The notes under the pieces are model-generated. The model was given only the letters and a program-made list of their open reading frames with translations. It made no database searches and was not told the origin of the DNA. The position numbers were made by a program, and so were the translations under genes. A stretch of DNA of 64,000 bases from Halichondria panicea (lineage: Eukaryota; Porifera; Demospongiae; Suberitida; Halichondriidae): positions 5,383,250 through 5,447,249 of the forward strand of contig NC_087390.1 in assembly GCF_963675165.1 (NCBI RefSeq), given 5' to 3'. Below, one piece after another: positions 34,024 through 47,139 of this stretch. Every line of letters begins with the position of its first letter. The stretch's first letter is position 1.

Positions 34024-34094
34024 AAAGTGGCTTATGATAAGCCACTTTATAGAGTTCAAAAAGGTGATAAGCCTTATCACCTTTGAACTCTATA
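34024..34094. repeat. Two adjacent hairpins upstream of gene D
   Basis: AAAGTGGCTTAT / ATAAGCCACTTT around a single G, directly followed by TATAGAGTTCAAA...GGTGATAA pairing with TTATCACCTTTGAACTCTATA. Genes B and F have only the second arm ('CACCTTTGAACTCTATAATG' in B), so the first arm is a local inverted duplication. Confidence 0.75.
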
Positions 34095-34257
34095 ATGAAT
34101 GTTGTTATCTGTGTGTGCATGTGCAATTAGCTAGATCTATGCGGTAGCAACGGCCAGTATCTCAAAGAACTTATATCAGTTATCTTAATCAAACTTATGT
34201 GGTCTTATAATACAAGTAGACCTAGTTTACCTCAGCAATTGCAAAAAAAAACTGGCA

Positions 34258-34351
34258 ATGGCTACTCAGGACAAGTTAGAGAGTGTCTCAGAAGTATTCA
34301 AAGAAGAGCTGGTACACACTAAATGTGCAACCATCAACACAACACCTGTTG
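34258..34351 (+). CDS. NLR gene D, exon 1 (short, CARD remnant)
   Basis: 94 nt, MATQDKLESVSEVFKEELVH to PVG, donor GTTG|GTAAGT. Same deleted-CARD exon as in B and F. With 34742-35062 and 36715-39281 it makes a 993-aa protein (2982 nt, in frame). Confidence 0.75.
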
Positions 34352-34741
34352 GTAAGTCAATAGCAACAAAGTATGCATCAAAGTTGTAGCTCTGTATTTT
34401 GTGGTGGGTTTTACACTGTTAAAATATCCAAATCGCTGTAGATCAATCATGGCATTGTTAGAGTTCATTCTATATTTGGCAACTGAAGGAGGATAGATCT
34501 ATTATAAGTCATATGCTTGATTCAATTGTGTGTCACACAACTCATCACGAATGTAATAGGAAGTAATGACTAAAGAGCGCTTTGTGTGCACATCAATAAG
34601 TGTGCGTGTGAGTTCAATCCTTACGCTCGAATACTTGTAAAATACCCTAGAGGTCACACACCATAATAATAGTTCATTATTTATTCTTTCCTTGGCACGC
34701 AAGAGTGTGTGGGTAGTATTATATTGTTTCTTGGTTTACAG

Positions 34742-35062
34742 CGACTGCAGCTCAGTTGAACCAAGAGTGCTCGAATGAAGCTCTTCGCCTGTTGTCTACC
34801 AAAATTGTTGGATACAACAAATACAAGCACAAGCTGGGCCTAAGTAGTGCTGACATAGACGAAATTGATAATGATCCGAGAAGCTTTTACAGTACCCATA
34901 GCAAATTTCACGCTGCTCTACTGAAGTGGAAGAGTAAAAGTATTGATTTAGATAATCCATCAAATTCAACGGCTACTTACGGTCGATTAGTAGACATTGC
35001 TAAAGAGGACAAGGACGGAGAGGCAATTAGAGAAATTCACAAGGCTTGTGATAAGCATACAA
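34742..35062 (+). CDS. NLR gene D, exon 2: Death domain
   Basis: 321 nt, phase 1-1. Differs from gene B's module by few residues (GYNKYKHK, NPSNSTATYGRLVDIAKED, KACDKHTS). Keeps the LGLSSADIDEIDND and LLKWKSKS motifs. The substitutions VD (for VE) and CD (for CV) are near the C-terminal helices. Confidence 0.85.
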
Positions 35063-36714
35063 GTAAGTTACAATAGTTCACAGCAGACATCATTAACCGT
35101 CCCAATCTTAGTAATCTAGCATGTACATGCATGTACTAACTACATGCCGCACTCATAACTCAATTCCTGTATGCTCTTATTGTAATCAGATACATGTAAC
35201 CTTATATAGTGTACTAGGGATTCTTTTACTAAACTAATGCTGTATTCACTCTAAGAATGTGTCGGGCGTTTCCTGACCTCTGTGTGTGCATATGTACCGT
35301 ACCCTCGCGAAAATAAGCCCATCTTGAATAAACGCCCATCCCCTCTTTTGCTTCGAAGTTCTTGCACGAGGGTATTTTCACTCGATTATAAGCCCACCCA
35401 GAATGAAGAGTTTTGAGCATGCGCAGTAGCTAAATGCCACATGTTGACTATTAATTTTAGTGAAGAAAGGAAGTTTTAGGTAGTAGCTAGTACGACTATA
35501 CTCCTTGCTGGACCAAGATCAGACATATAACTTTCTCTGTATGGCCCTTGAATATGTATATGCAGGGAACAAGTAGTCCTATATATGCAGAGGAAAGAAA
35601 ACACAAAGTCCAAGAAAGTTATCACACAGGCCAATTTTGCAGGTTACCTTGCCTTGGTTTCTGAAACAAAGTACCTGATAGCTGCTCTGTAGGAGTATGA
35701 CCTACCATCCTTTGGGAAGTTTCTGCAAGCAACAAATGGAGTCAAGAGTCCACTTCTTATGTTCATTCTCTTGTCATGTTTTAATCATACTCATGCATTA
35801 CATTGTTGTTGTCAATGAAATGTTCATACTATGTATTAAAAATTAATGATCATAATTATATAGAGCAAAGTGTAAACCTCGATTTGAGGCCGCGGGTGGG
35901 CGTATATTCGAATGAAAACTCGCCGTTCGCGATTAACGCCCAGTCCCCTAATAAGCCTAGACTTCTTGCAGAAAAGGGTGGGCGTATTTTCGCGAGGGTA
36001 CGGTATATGAATTCATTATGCACTAGCTGTGGCTGCTGAGTGAATATGGAATGTGTATTGGAATTATGTGATGGCCCTGAGGTACACACAGTGACATAAT
36101 TATAGTATAGGTTCTAGGTAATTGTTCAACTGAGGCTATAAGCTATGTCAATTCAACTGAGACTACATCAGTTCTAGGGTGGTACGGCAGTTTGCTTTTG
36201 CAGTTCGAGACAATTCTCTCCTTTTGTAAAGGCTAAATTACTATAAACAATTTTTCGCCATTGTGTTCGAATCTTGAATAGTACACACCCACTGGATGGA
36301 ACGGCAAAGCTCTATACACTAAACATCGGCCTCAATTCTTGACAATCAGTTCCCCATGCTCGTTGGCATGTAACTGTGTGATTGACAAACAATGGCAGTA
36401 ATTATTGTTAACTTACGCACTGATGGAACTCCATATATGGTACTGATCGCTATTTCACTTGTCAGTATTCTCAGTATTACAATTTTCTGTTTTCGTATAA
36501 TTACAATTGCAATTGATAAAAATGAGTAATTTTAAGAGATTTCAATAAGAATGTGTGTGCATGGGGTAGTTCCTTCTCGTTGTGTATGCTACAATGTATA
36601 GTCTCTGGTACATGGTATTGAGTTACATGTGAATTCACATAACTCTATTTATAGTGCCCTTTTCATGATCTGTTAAAATAGTATAGTACGTATAATACTG
36701 TGATTATACAACAG
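35063..36714 (+). other. Intron 2 of NLR gene D
   Basis: 1652 nt, phase 1. Contains the MITE at 35295-36005. From about 36530 its 3' end resembles CARD-type introns ('TTTCAATAAGAATGTGTG' as before genes A and G) rather than gene B's. Confidence 0.65.
35295..36005. mobile_element. MITE with TACCGTACCCTCGCGAAAAT ends
   Basis: 711 bp; left end TACCGTACCCTCGCGAAAAT, right end ATTTTCGCGAGGGTACGGTA, a perfect 20-bp inverted repeat, TA borders. Gene F's intron has the near-empty site ('GCATATGTATAATTATG' at about 50900). Pogo/mariner-like by its TA target; no transposase frame seen. Confidence 0.75.
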
Positions 36715-39281
36715 GTAACATTCCTACTGGCTCTCAACACTCCCTAACTGTGCTGACGGCCTCACCAAAAACAGCTATCGGAAAATACGCGGATTACCTG
36801 AAAAATGTGTACCTTCGATCAAAGCTCCCTCACAAAGGAAAATGGCCTCCTGCTCCCTGCAAGAAGATCATCAAGCTAGCTACCATTGAAATTGAAGATG
36901 ATCGCTCACATTTAGCATTGTGTAAGCTAAATAGATCCGAGTCGATTGATGAGTACATGCAAAACAATAGCATGAATCACATTTCAATGGAGGAGCTTTT
37001 AATTGAAAAAGACGACTCACTGCCGAAAGTCGTAATTGTTCAAGGAGTCCCAGGAATAGGCAAGTCAACTTTTGCATGGAAGTTTTGTAGAAAGTGGGCC
37101 AAAGGGAAGATCTATCAGCAGTATGATCTGGTTGTTTTGTTGCGCATGCGTGATACAAGAGTGAGAGAAGCAACCAAACTCAGCAATCTCTTCTTCTCAG
37201 AAGATGCCGACTTTTCGAATGAAGTAGCGAAAGCAGCCATTTCTAATAGTGGAAAAAGTACTCTCATTTTAATGGAAGGAATAGACGAGCTTCCTGCTTC
37301 TTGTTTAGCTGATGGTTGGCCTCTTTCTAACCTGCTTCAAGGTGAATTCCTTCCCCTAGTTACCATCATAGTAACCAGTAGACCCTGGGCTGTGCAGACA
37401 CTTGAGGAAAAATGTGGGGTTCAGATTTCTCGACAGGTGGAAATCTTGGGCTTCACAAGAGAAGACATCTTGAGGTACATTTCACATGCTTTCACTGAGG
37501 AGGAAAAGACAGAGTTCTTAGAGTACCTCCGCTCCCACCCTCAGCTGGAATCCATCATGCACATCCCACTGAATGCCGCTTTTGTTGTTCAGATCTACAA
37601 GCAATTTCATCGTTCTGAGCAAGCTATCCCTAGCACGTTGACCCAGCTCTACACAGCTCTTGTTGAGGGTCTCTTGCTTCGCTATATCAAGTTAAATCCC
37701 AATATCACGCATTCCCACATTGTCTATCTTAGTAACTTGCCAGAACCAATTAAATCTTATTTCCATCAACTTTGCCTACTATCTTTCATGAGCTTCACTA
37801 AGCTGACTGTTCAAGTCACATTCACCGATTCAGAAGCAGCTTTGTACGAGTGTTTTGATTTCCTGGGTCTCATGCAGTCCTCAACTGAACTCTCCATAAA
37901 TAGTGGCACCACTGTATCCCACAGCTTCCTCCATTTCACAATCCAGGAGTTCCTAGCAGCTTACCATCTCTCAAAACAGCCGTCCCAAATGCAGGAGCTG
38001 TTTTTGGAAGTTCACAGCAAAGATCCACAATTTTCAATGCTCATTACATTTCTGGTTGGATTGAACAGCAGCGTTCTGCATTGTATTAAACTGCCTGAGT
38101 CAGAATATCAAGATCTGTCCACATTTCACTTGCACTTGTTGTATGAAACACAATCCCCTAAGGACGTATGCAAGTTCTTAGGAAATATGACCGTTGTGGA
38201 ATATTATCCTGCCCTAACAAGTACATCACTTGACCTACATGCATTATCGTATTGCCTTTGCTCCAGTGAGTGTTATTGGTTTCTAAAAGTAAATCTGCGA
38301 AACTTTACATCACTCTTTCAAAACCCGGATGAGTCGTACACGGGGCAGATAAAAAGACTAGAAATTATTGATGCTTCTCGGAGTAACCTTCAATTGTTCT
38401 TTTCTCTTCCCAAGCGTCTCTTTTCAGACTTGTACAGACTTGTACTTAGATGTTGTGAACCTGTTGAATCTGTAGTTGGAGACATCTTAAGTGACGGACG
38501 GTTAATGAACTTGAAACAATTTTCTTTTCAGAATAAGACTCTTCAAGTGTCTTTTGATTTGAGCTTGATAATTGAAAGTCTGTGTACGTCTCATCCTAAT
38601 CTTGTTCACATAGGAATAGGAAGGACTGTCATCTCATCCTCTGATATGGCTGGATTATGCAAATACACCAGTTTACGCTCTCCGTCTGGCTCACCTGAGC
38701 TTACATTGTATCTTAGACGAAACATTGAAATTGAGTCCCTTAATTTGCTGATTAGTACTGTTGCATTTTCAAAGATTCTTACTCATTTGGATATTTCTCT
38801 CAACCATCTCTCAGTAGAAGAATTAGAAATGCTTTCTGTTGCTCTTTCTGCAAATTCATGTTTGAAAACTTTAGGTATGGATAATTGTTTAATCGGTGGT
38901 GAAGGAGCTGAATTGCTATCCACTGGACTGGAGAAGAATCGAACTCTCCTTGGATTGGATCTTCGCCGAAATGTCATCAATGTGAATGGAGCTGCTGCCC
39001 TGGCTTCAATGCTTACTGTGAACACTTCATTGAAAATGCTTTACCTTTCACACAACGAACACATTGGTCATGTTGGAGCTCTAAGACTGATTAGTGCACT
39101 ACAAGATGACAACAAGACTCTTGCAACACTTAGCCTCCCTGCAAAATGTGAGCCAATTGAATACGGATCGATCTCGATGAATAAAATACGAAAGAGTGGT
39201 CGCATAGAATTCATAAAGGGTTTAGTTTTAAACACAATAGCACACGAGTTCACATCATTAGACATATGGCCTTATAATTAG
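36715..39281 (+). CDS. NLR gene D, exon 3: NACHT-LRR
   Basis: Spliced after TATACAACAG; begins SNIPTGSQHSLTVLTASPKT (the S codon is split). NACHT motifs GVPGIGKST, LILMEGIDELP, VTSRPWA, FLHFTIQEFLAAYHLS. Distinctive segment after the NACHT: LNPNITHSHIVYLSNLPEPI replaces the SVPEFDNLKIISVSSLPEPV of the other genes. LRR loops also differ (LRRNIEIE, one residue shorter). Tail LDIWPYN. Followed 1.5 kb downstream by CARD gene E. Confidence 0.9.
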
Positions 39282-40763
39282 TCTTCAGCTATAGTAAACT
39301 AATGTGCTGCCTGAAAACTTTCTCATCGTATACGTAGTTATATGATCTTTGTATTATAATATTGTTGTTACAATGTACAGTATTATAGACAACTACCATC
39401 TCATGATAACTTGTAAACTACGTCACGTACTATCACAATGATGTGAGTTTCACTTTCGACATGTAGCTATATGGGGTGATTACTAGTCAGTTAGGTTTTG
39501 TAGATACTTGATGGTTGTCTTCAAGTCAAAGCCAGCTCCACAGAACTGAGGTGCATTATTTTGGGCTCTATACTGGTTTAAAAATTAAACTGCCGACTGT
39601 ATAGAAACAACGTACCAAGTGGTGATATGCATGATAACAAAACTTGGGATGCATGACAGCATGCACTGAATAAATGCATGCATGCAGAGACTGAATATGG
39701 TGCATGGGGTGGATTGCTGAGGAGAACACTACATAAATATTCGTACATTGCCTATATAACTATTCCATTGTGTGGAAGATGATTTTTGGTAACCTACTGG
39801 TTTAAAACTGTTGTCTGTAGAGATATTACCAAATTTGGGAGGAATATTACAATATCAGCAAAATAGCCACTTTACTGGGCAAACATTATCCAAGTTACAC
39901 TGTATATAGGCTGAGTGGTAGTGTCTGGTCTATATTGGTAGTGTTGTCGACTGAGTGAAATTAATGGCATCCACAAGCTCCAACTGAAACACTTGCCAGT
40001 GGGGAGTTGATCATTCTGATGCACAGTACAGGATCTGTTAGAAAGCCTTCACTCTCTGCAACAATCTGAGTTTAGCATAATATATAGTTTGATGAACCTG
40101 TACAACTATGCATGCATGTGCATGACTGAAATAAGGGACAAGTTCGACCATCGAACCACATCATCGAATACATTTCAATCACAGATACAGAAACCCTTAC
40201 CGAGGAAATCAAGTGCATGGAGTCTATATAATACACAGAGAGCACAGTTAGTGTAGTGGAGCCATATCTAGTCACACTGATTGGGCAGGTGTGTGTTTTA
40301 TTGCAGTCACCGTATAGCAGATCACCATCTATAATAATAGCTATATAGGTTCGGAGTTGGTCCAGCATTGGGAACAACTGCAGAGGGAAAATATCCGAAC
40401 AAATAATTGAGTGCATATAGCTAGTAATGTCATGAATAGAGAAGCATTAAGTATACAGCAATCCATATATAGCTATTATTCTAGCACCATGCACAAATTC
40501 CTATATTCCGGAGATCATCAGATTCATCGGCTCTGAATAATATTTCTAACATCTGTTACATCTACAATCTACGAACGGTCTTCAGTTTGACAAACACTCT
40601 TCACGAATTAGCAAAATTTAATTAGTCATTGTGTGGGTGTGTTACAATGCTGAGGTCTGTAGTCAAAAATAACACAACTTCTACTTGTTGTTTAGATCTA
40701 CAATTGTCTCATTTCAGTGCACAACTTAGTCAGCTAACCAATTTGACTAGATAGCTACATCAA
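39282..40763. repeat. Conserved Death-CARD spacer
   Basis: No gene. Same order of blocks as 19327-20972; from about 40250 it is nearly identical to the 5' flank of gene C. Confidence 0.6.
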
Positions 40764-41076
40764 ATGGCTACTCAGGACTTCAATACCTCAGCAGCCAAGG
40801 CTTTCCGTGAGCACTATGACAAACTGGTGAAATCCATCCAAGAAGCAGACCTGCCTGTGCTGGGAGCTCAGTTCTTTAGTCGACAGATAATTTCCACGGA
40901 AACAATGGAAATGGTTGGAAATGTGTCCACCTCGAGAGCTGTCAGGGTGTCCAAGTTGATGCTAGCTGTGATGACTCACCTGGACGTACATCCAGACAAG
41001 TTTGAGAGTGCCTTGGATGTCCTCAGAGAGGAGCTAGTTTATGCTGAATTTGCCAGTCTCATTGCATCGTCTATTG
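40764..41076 (+). CDS. NLR gene E, exon 1: CARD-like domain
   Basis: 313 nt, MATQDFNTSAAKAFREHYDK to SSIG, donor ATTG|GTAAGT, phase 1. With 42164-44739 it makes a 962-aa protein (2889 nt). Nearly identical to gene C's exon; its MATQD start equals that of the Death-type exon 1. Confidence 0.75.
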
Positions 41077-42163
41077 GTAAGTGAATAGACCTTTTAATAG
41101 TGAAAGATTTTGTGCACAAGAGATTAGTTGATTTTTTAGGATGCATTAAATCTTAGCTTAAAGTTGCGCGAGATGTTTTTATTTGTTAGCGAGGTGTTTA
41201 ATCCCAACTTTTGTGTGGCATCGCCGCATGATATGTAGGAAATGTGAATCCTGTACATGCATGTTCTGTGATTGCTGAGTAAATAGTTGAATAGTAAATT
41301 TTGCATTGAGTACAGTTAAGGTGTGCAACAATGCTTTGGTCACAAGAAAGGTGGAAATACCCTAATTGCTAGGTCAACCACAAACCATAACATTGTTATG
41401 ATTCATTCTATATTTGGTAATAGTGTGAGGAGTTGGTTTCAAAGTGTAAGTGCATTTGTGCATGGCAGTGGCTAGCCAAGGGGTAGCACCAGCCCATTGT
41501 TCCTGAAAGCCTCGATATGCTATTGAGTTACATGACATTGTGCATGTGTGCTCATGCTATAGCCTCACCTCATACTTTAGTCAATATAATAACTATAGAG
41601 CACTAAAGTGCAAACCCTCGGCCGGCTGGTGACATGATTAAGAAACCAGAAGAGTGATAATTATAAATATAATGCAGTGCATGTAGTGATGTATGACTGA
41701 GCTGTCTAGCATACACAGCAACTCGATCAGGAGCAATAAAACAGAAGCTGAGTTTTAGTGGTACATAATCATAGATGTATGCACTGTGGGTCGAGTCTCA
41801 GAGAAGTATGGCTCCTGGAGTATATAGGACCTATAGCAGTCTGCTACAGAGCTAGAGACAGCAAGCCAGACACAATTCTAGCTTTCTATTTAGCAACCCT
41901 TTTCCATTGTTCCTGGTACGGGATCACTTCAGCTGTAAATACCTAGGGTGCCTCGAATAAAGGCCGTGTGTAGTTAGCTAGCTGCCAACACAGTGCTATC
42001 GCATCCAGGTGAGTAGACTCAGAATACACAGACAGACAGACAGACAAACAGACTGACTGACTACTATAACCAGTGGTGCCGCGGCGCGCCTCGGGTTAAT
42101 TATAGTGTGCATAGCTTATAAAATAATGTTCAGCACACTTTCATACTATGATTCTAACAACAG
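41077..42163 (+). other. Intron of NLR gene E
   Basis: 1087 nt, phase 1, nearly identical to the intron of gene C except for small indels and the block of about 125 bp missing after 'TAGCTAGCTGCCAAC'. Contains 'GTGCCGCGGCGCGCCTCGGG', a short GC-rich insertion not in C. Confidence 0.7.
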
Positions 42164-44739
42164 GTAACATTCTTACTGATTCTCAACACTCCCCAACTGT
42201 GCTGATGGCCTCACCAAAAACAGCTATTGGTAAATACGCTGACTACCTGAAAACAGTGTACCTTCGATCAAAGCTCCCCGTCAAAGGAAAATGGCCTCCT
42301 GCTCCCTGTAAGAAGATCATAAAGCTAGCTACTATTGAAATTGAAAATAATCGCTCACATTTAGCATTGTGTAAGCTAAATAGGTCTGAGTCGATTGATG
42401 AGTACATGCAAAACAATAGCATGGATCCTATTTCAATGGAAGAGCTTTTAACCGAAAAAGACGGCTCACAGTCAAAAACTGTAATCGTTCAAGGGGTCCC
42501 AGGAATAGGCAAGTCGACTTTTGCATGGAAGTTTTGTAGAAAGTGGGCTAAAGGGAAGATCTATCAGCAGTATGATCTGGTTGTTTTGTTGCGCATGCGT
42601 GATACAAGAGTGAGAGAAGCAACCAAACTCAGCAATCTCTTCTTCTCAGAAAATGCCGACTTTTCGAATGAAGTAGCAATGCTAGCAGTTTCTAATGGTG
42701 GAAAACGCATTCTCCTTTTGATGGAAGGAATAGACGAACTTCCTGCTTCTTGTTTAGCTGATGGCATGCCTCTTTCTAACTTGCTTCAAGGTGATTCCCT
42801 TCCCCTAGTTACCATCATAGTAACCAGTAGACCCTGGGCTGTGCAGACACTAGAAGAAAAATGTGGAGATCAGATTTCTCGACAGGTGGAAATCTTGGGC
42901 TTCACAAGAGAAGACATCCTGAGGTACATTTCATATGCTTTCACTGAGGAGGGAAAAACAGAGTTCTTAGAGTACCTCCGCTCCCACCCTCAGCTGGAGT
43001 CCATCATGCACATCCCACTGAATGCTGCCTTTGTTGTTCAGATCTACAAGCAATTTCATCGTTCTCAGCAAGCTATCCCTAGCACCTTGACCCAGCTCTA
43101 CACAGCTCTTGTTGAGGGTCTCTTGCTCCGCTATATCAAGTCCGTTCCTGAGTTTGATAATCTCAAGGTTATCAGTGTTTCAAGCTTACCAGAACCAGTA
43201 CAAACACATTTCCATCAGCTTTGCCTACTAGCTTTCATGAGCTTCACAAAGTTGACTGTTCAAGTCACATTCACCGATTCAGAAGCAGCTTTGTACGAGT
43301 GTTTTGATTTCCTTGGTCTCATGCAGTCCTCAACTGAACTTACCATAAACACTAGTACCACTGTATCACACAGCTTCCTCCATTTCACAATCCAGGAGTT
43401 CCTAGCAGCTTACCATCTCTCTAAACAGCCATCCCAAGTGCAGGAGTTGTTTTTGGAAGTTCACAGCAAAGATCCACAATTTTCAATGCTAATCACATTT
43501 CTGGTTGGATTGAACAGCAGCGTTCTGCATTGTAATAAACTGCCAGAGTCAGAAATTCAAGATCTGTCCACATTTCACTTGCACTTGTTGTATGAAACAC
43601 AATCCCCCAAGGATGTATGCAAGTTCTTAGGAAATATGATCGTGAAACATTATCCTGCCCTAACAAGTACATCACTTGACCTACATGTATTATCGTATTG
43701 TCTTTGCTCTAGCAACTGTCGTTGGTCCTTAAGAATAAGCCTGAGAAACTTCTCATCACTCTTTCGCATCTCCGACGAGTTTTACAAGGGGAAAATAAAA
43801 AGACTAGAAATTATTGATGCTTCTCGGAGTAACCTTCAATTGTTATTTTCTCTTCCCAAGTGTCTCTTTTCAGACATGTACAGACTTGTAATTAGATTTT
43901 GTGAACCTGTTGAATCTGTAGTTGGAGACATCTTAAGTGACGGCCGGTTAATGAACTTGAAACAATTTTCTTTTCAGAATAAGACTCTTCAATTATCTTG
44001 TGATTTAAGCTTGATAATGGAAAGTCTGTGTGCCTCTCATCCTAATCTTGTTCACATAGGAGTAGTACGCACTGTCATATCATCCTCTGGTATGGCTGGA
44101 TTATGTAAATATATGAGTTCACGCTCTCAGCCTGGCTCACCTGAGCTTACACTGGCTCTTATACACAACAGCATTGAAACTGAATCCCTTAATTTGCTGA
44201 TTAGTACTGTTGCATTTTCAAAGATTCTTACTCATTTGGATATTTCTTTGAACCATCTCTCAGTAGAAGAATTAGAAATGCTTTCTGTTGCTCTTTCTGC
44301 AAATTTATCTTTGAAAACGTTAGGGATGGATAGTTGTTCAATCGATGGTGAAGGAGCTGAATTATTATCCACTGGACTGGAGGAGAATCAAACTCTCCTC
44401 GGATTAGATCTTCGCAATAATCCCATCAATGTGAATGGAGCTGCTGCCCTGGCTTCGATGCTTACTGTGAACACTTCATTACAAATACTTTACCTTTCAC
44501 ACAACGAGCAAATTGGTCATATGGGAGCTCTAAGACTGATCAGTGCACTACAAGAAGATGACAACAAGACTCTTGCAACACTTTGCCTCCCTGCAGAATG
44601 TGAACCAATTGAATATGGATCGATCTTGATGGACGATATACGAAAAAGTGGTCGCATAGAATTCGTCGAGAAAACCAGCTCAGCATCGAACACAATAGCA
44701 CACAAGTTTACACCATTAGAGATATGGCCTTTTAAGTAG
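42164..44739 (+). CDS. NLR gene E, exon 2: NACHT-LRR
   Basis: Begins GNILTDSQHSPTVLMASPKT. NACHT as in gene C, with few differences. The variable region is a patchwork: MIVKHYPALTSTS...FRISDE matches gene A, IKRLEIIDASRSNLQL matches gene D, and LQLSCDLSLIMESL and the tail LEIWPFK match gene C. It has one extra codon in the last LRR (ALQEDDNKT). Intact frame, expected cytosolic receptor. Confidence 0.9.
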
Positions 44740-45484
44740 TTTCATGCTGTATGTAATAGTGAACACTCGCACACACCATTCACATTGATTTTGTATTACA
44801 GTTTAATGATATTTACCACTTAGTCATTTATGGTGGCACGTATCATAACATTAATAGGATGCAAGGTTCGAAGTTGGTCCGGCATTGCATGGGAATAACG
44901 CAATCAAGTAGTTAAAGTGCGTAGCTGGTAATGTTATGCAGAACAGAAACGAAGATGAAATAAACATACAATCCATATAAAGCTATACTATTCTAGTTAA
45001 GGGCATGCATTCAAACGTATGCTGGAGTGTATACATGTATTGCACAGGACCCAGATTCATCGCCTCAGTTAGTCTAGAATCTAGAATCGTTATAGTCAAT
45101 CTATAGATAATTTTTTTCAACTGAATCTAAGCTAGTCAGTTCGTGGGTGTGCATGTAGCAGGAAATGAGCTTTAATTTCCCTTGTTAGCAATAGCTGCAT
45201 GAGATCTGTGGTTATGACAACTTTTTGTACAGTTGATGTTAGTCTACAAGGCTTGTGTCATGTATTTGTGCTAATCAAACTCTCTTGTCTAATTATTAGC
45301 TCACATAAGCATTGTATGAAATAGTTGTGTATCTACATTGTAGTATTGCAGTGTTTGGTGGCTTACCAGGACCTCATGAAAAGAGTGAAAAGAAGTATTC
45401 AGTTTGAATCTCGTGGAATTGAATGCGCATGCTGTTGTCTTTACGAGAACTCTAACCTATTTGGAGATTTCCCAAACCCAACTT
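44740..45484. repeat. Duplicated 5' flank after gene E
   Basis: No gene. Matches 25086-25600 and 54950-55500; the CARD exon expected at the end is missing and about 130 bp of unrelated sequence leads into an NLR tail fragment. Confidence 0.5.
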
Positions 45485-45917
45485 GAATGTTGCTCTTTCT
45501 GCTAATTCATCTTCAGAATGACCAACTATTCAATCGATGGTGAAGGAGCTGAATTACTATCCACTGGACTGGAGGAGAATCGAACTCTCCTCAGATTGGA
45601 TCTTCGCCATAATCTCATCAATATAGCTGCCCTGGCTTCAATGCTTACTGTGAACACTTTTAAAAATGCTTTACCTTTCACACAACGAAAAAATCGATTA
45701 TGTTGGAGCTCTAAGACTGATCAGTGCACTACAAGATGATAACAAGACTCTTGCAACACTTAGCCTCCCTGCAGAATGTGAGCCAATTGAATATGGATCA
45801 ATCTTGATGGATAGTATACGAAAGAGTGTTCGCATAGATTTCATCAACAAAATTAATTCAGTGAGCACAATAGCACATAACTTTACATCATTAGACATAA
45901 TATGGCTGAATATGTAG
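45485..45917 (+). pseudogene. NLR LRR-tail fragment
   Basis: Matches the last three LRRs and tail of the NLR exons (from VALSANSS). Broken by frame changes: the stretch with SIDGEGAELLSTGLEENRTL and the stretch with VGALRLISALQDDNKTLATL are in different frames, and the end reads LDIIWLNM in place of DIWPY. No NACHT part. Confidence 0.8.
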
Positions 45918-46748
45918 TTTCATGCTGTATGTGTATGTAATGAATGCACAAACTAACGTACACAGCATTAATATTGATTCGAACTTATGATCTTTTAATC
46001 AATTCTGCCTATGTATAACAAGTTAATAATCATGCAATCAATAAATTTGCCTGTGTTGTCTGTCACAGTTTGATCATGTATAATAATTACATACTGTTGT
46101 TATCCACCAACAACACTCTCACTTTCCCTATCTGACCTATGCTTTGCTGTAGTTGTTTCTCACACCCTGTTATAGCTTTGGGTGTGTGTGGATTAGTGGT
46201 GGCCAATGGCTTTCTAGGGAAAAATAGCGAAAGTGCATTTAAACTTGCGCTCTACTGCTGTGAAGTTTCCTGTATTATAGAGAACAATCAAGCGATTATG
46301 ATGACAAGTGTACGCAATTAGTTTCCACTACATCGAAATTTATGGCAGTAAATCTCCGAGGACGAGGGCGAACCTGCCTGCACCTATGTACAGCTTGGAG
46401 TTGTCGTTCTCATAATTATTTTGTCAAATAACAAAGTTTTGGTAGATGTACAGCTTGGGCGGCTACGCAACTTGGTTTAAGGAAATTTTTATGATTCCCA
46501 AATCGTACTGGTAAGTTGAGGTAACAAATAAGCCTTATAAGGGTATATGGAGTGGGTAGTTGTGGAGTTAGAAAAGAGATCATGCAGCTCAGGCCCGGAT
46601 CTAGGGGGTGGGTTTCAGGCCCAAACACTCACAAAAACTAACTCAAACTAGAGCAATAAAGTGCAAACCCTCGGCTGGTGACATGATTATAAAGAAACCA
46701 GTAGAGTGATATAAACAAAACCACACCTTGAAAAGTATCATCATGCAC
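45918..46748. other. Intergenic, no gene
   Basis: Starts with a 3' flank matching that of gene F (54405-54830), including 'GCAATCAATAAA' (polyadenylation-type AATAAA at 46040). 46390-46600 repeats 10240-10520. Confidence 0.45.
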
Positions 46749-47044
46749 CAGAGGAGGTACGACATCCGCGAGTCACATTCAATTATCTGGGTCAAAGTTC
46801 AATAGCACATCAAACGAATTGATACTCATAGCAACTCCAGGCATTCCTCCTGTGAGATTCTGAAGCTGAAACAATGCATGGTTGATTAAGCTAATGCTAT
46901 AAGTTGACCTAGATCAAACAGTGTACGAATCAAACGCTTGGCAGCTACAATAACCAAGTGCTTGTGTTTGGCAGGTATAACACGCACCTAAGGAATGTGA
47001 GTCTAAAACACTTCCTTTGACTCACGGATGTCGTACCTCCTCTG
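46749..47044. mobile_element. TIR element with CAGAGGAGGTACGACATCCG ends
   Basis: About 296 bp. The right end is the complement of the left over 27 bp with one mismatch. ATCATGCAC stands directly before the left end and again five bases after the right end, so a 9-bp target duplication is possible but imperfect. Non-coding. Confidence 0.65.
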
Positions 47045-47139
47045 ATCAGATCATGCACCTTCTGATAAATACCCTCACTTTGATAAATACCCAATAACAT
47101 TTATAAATCCCATGGACATTCAGTGGACATATATAATAC

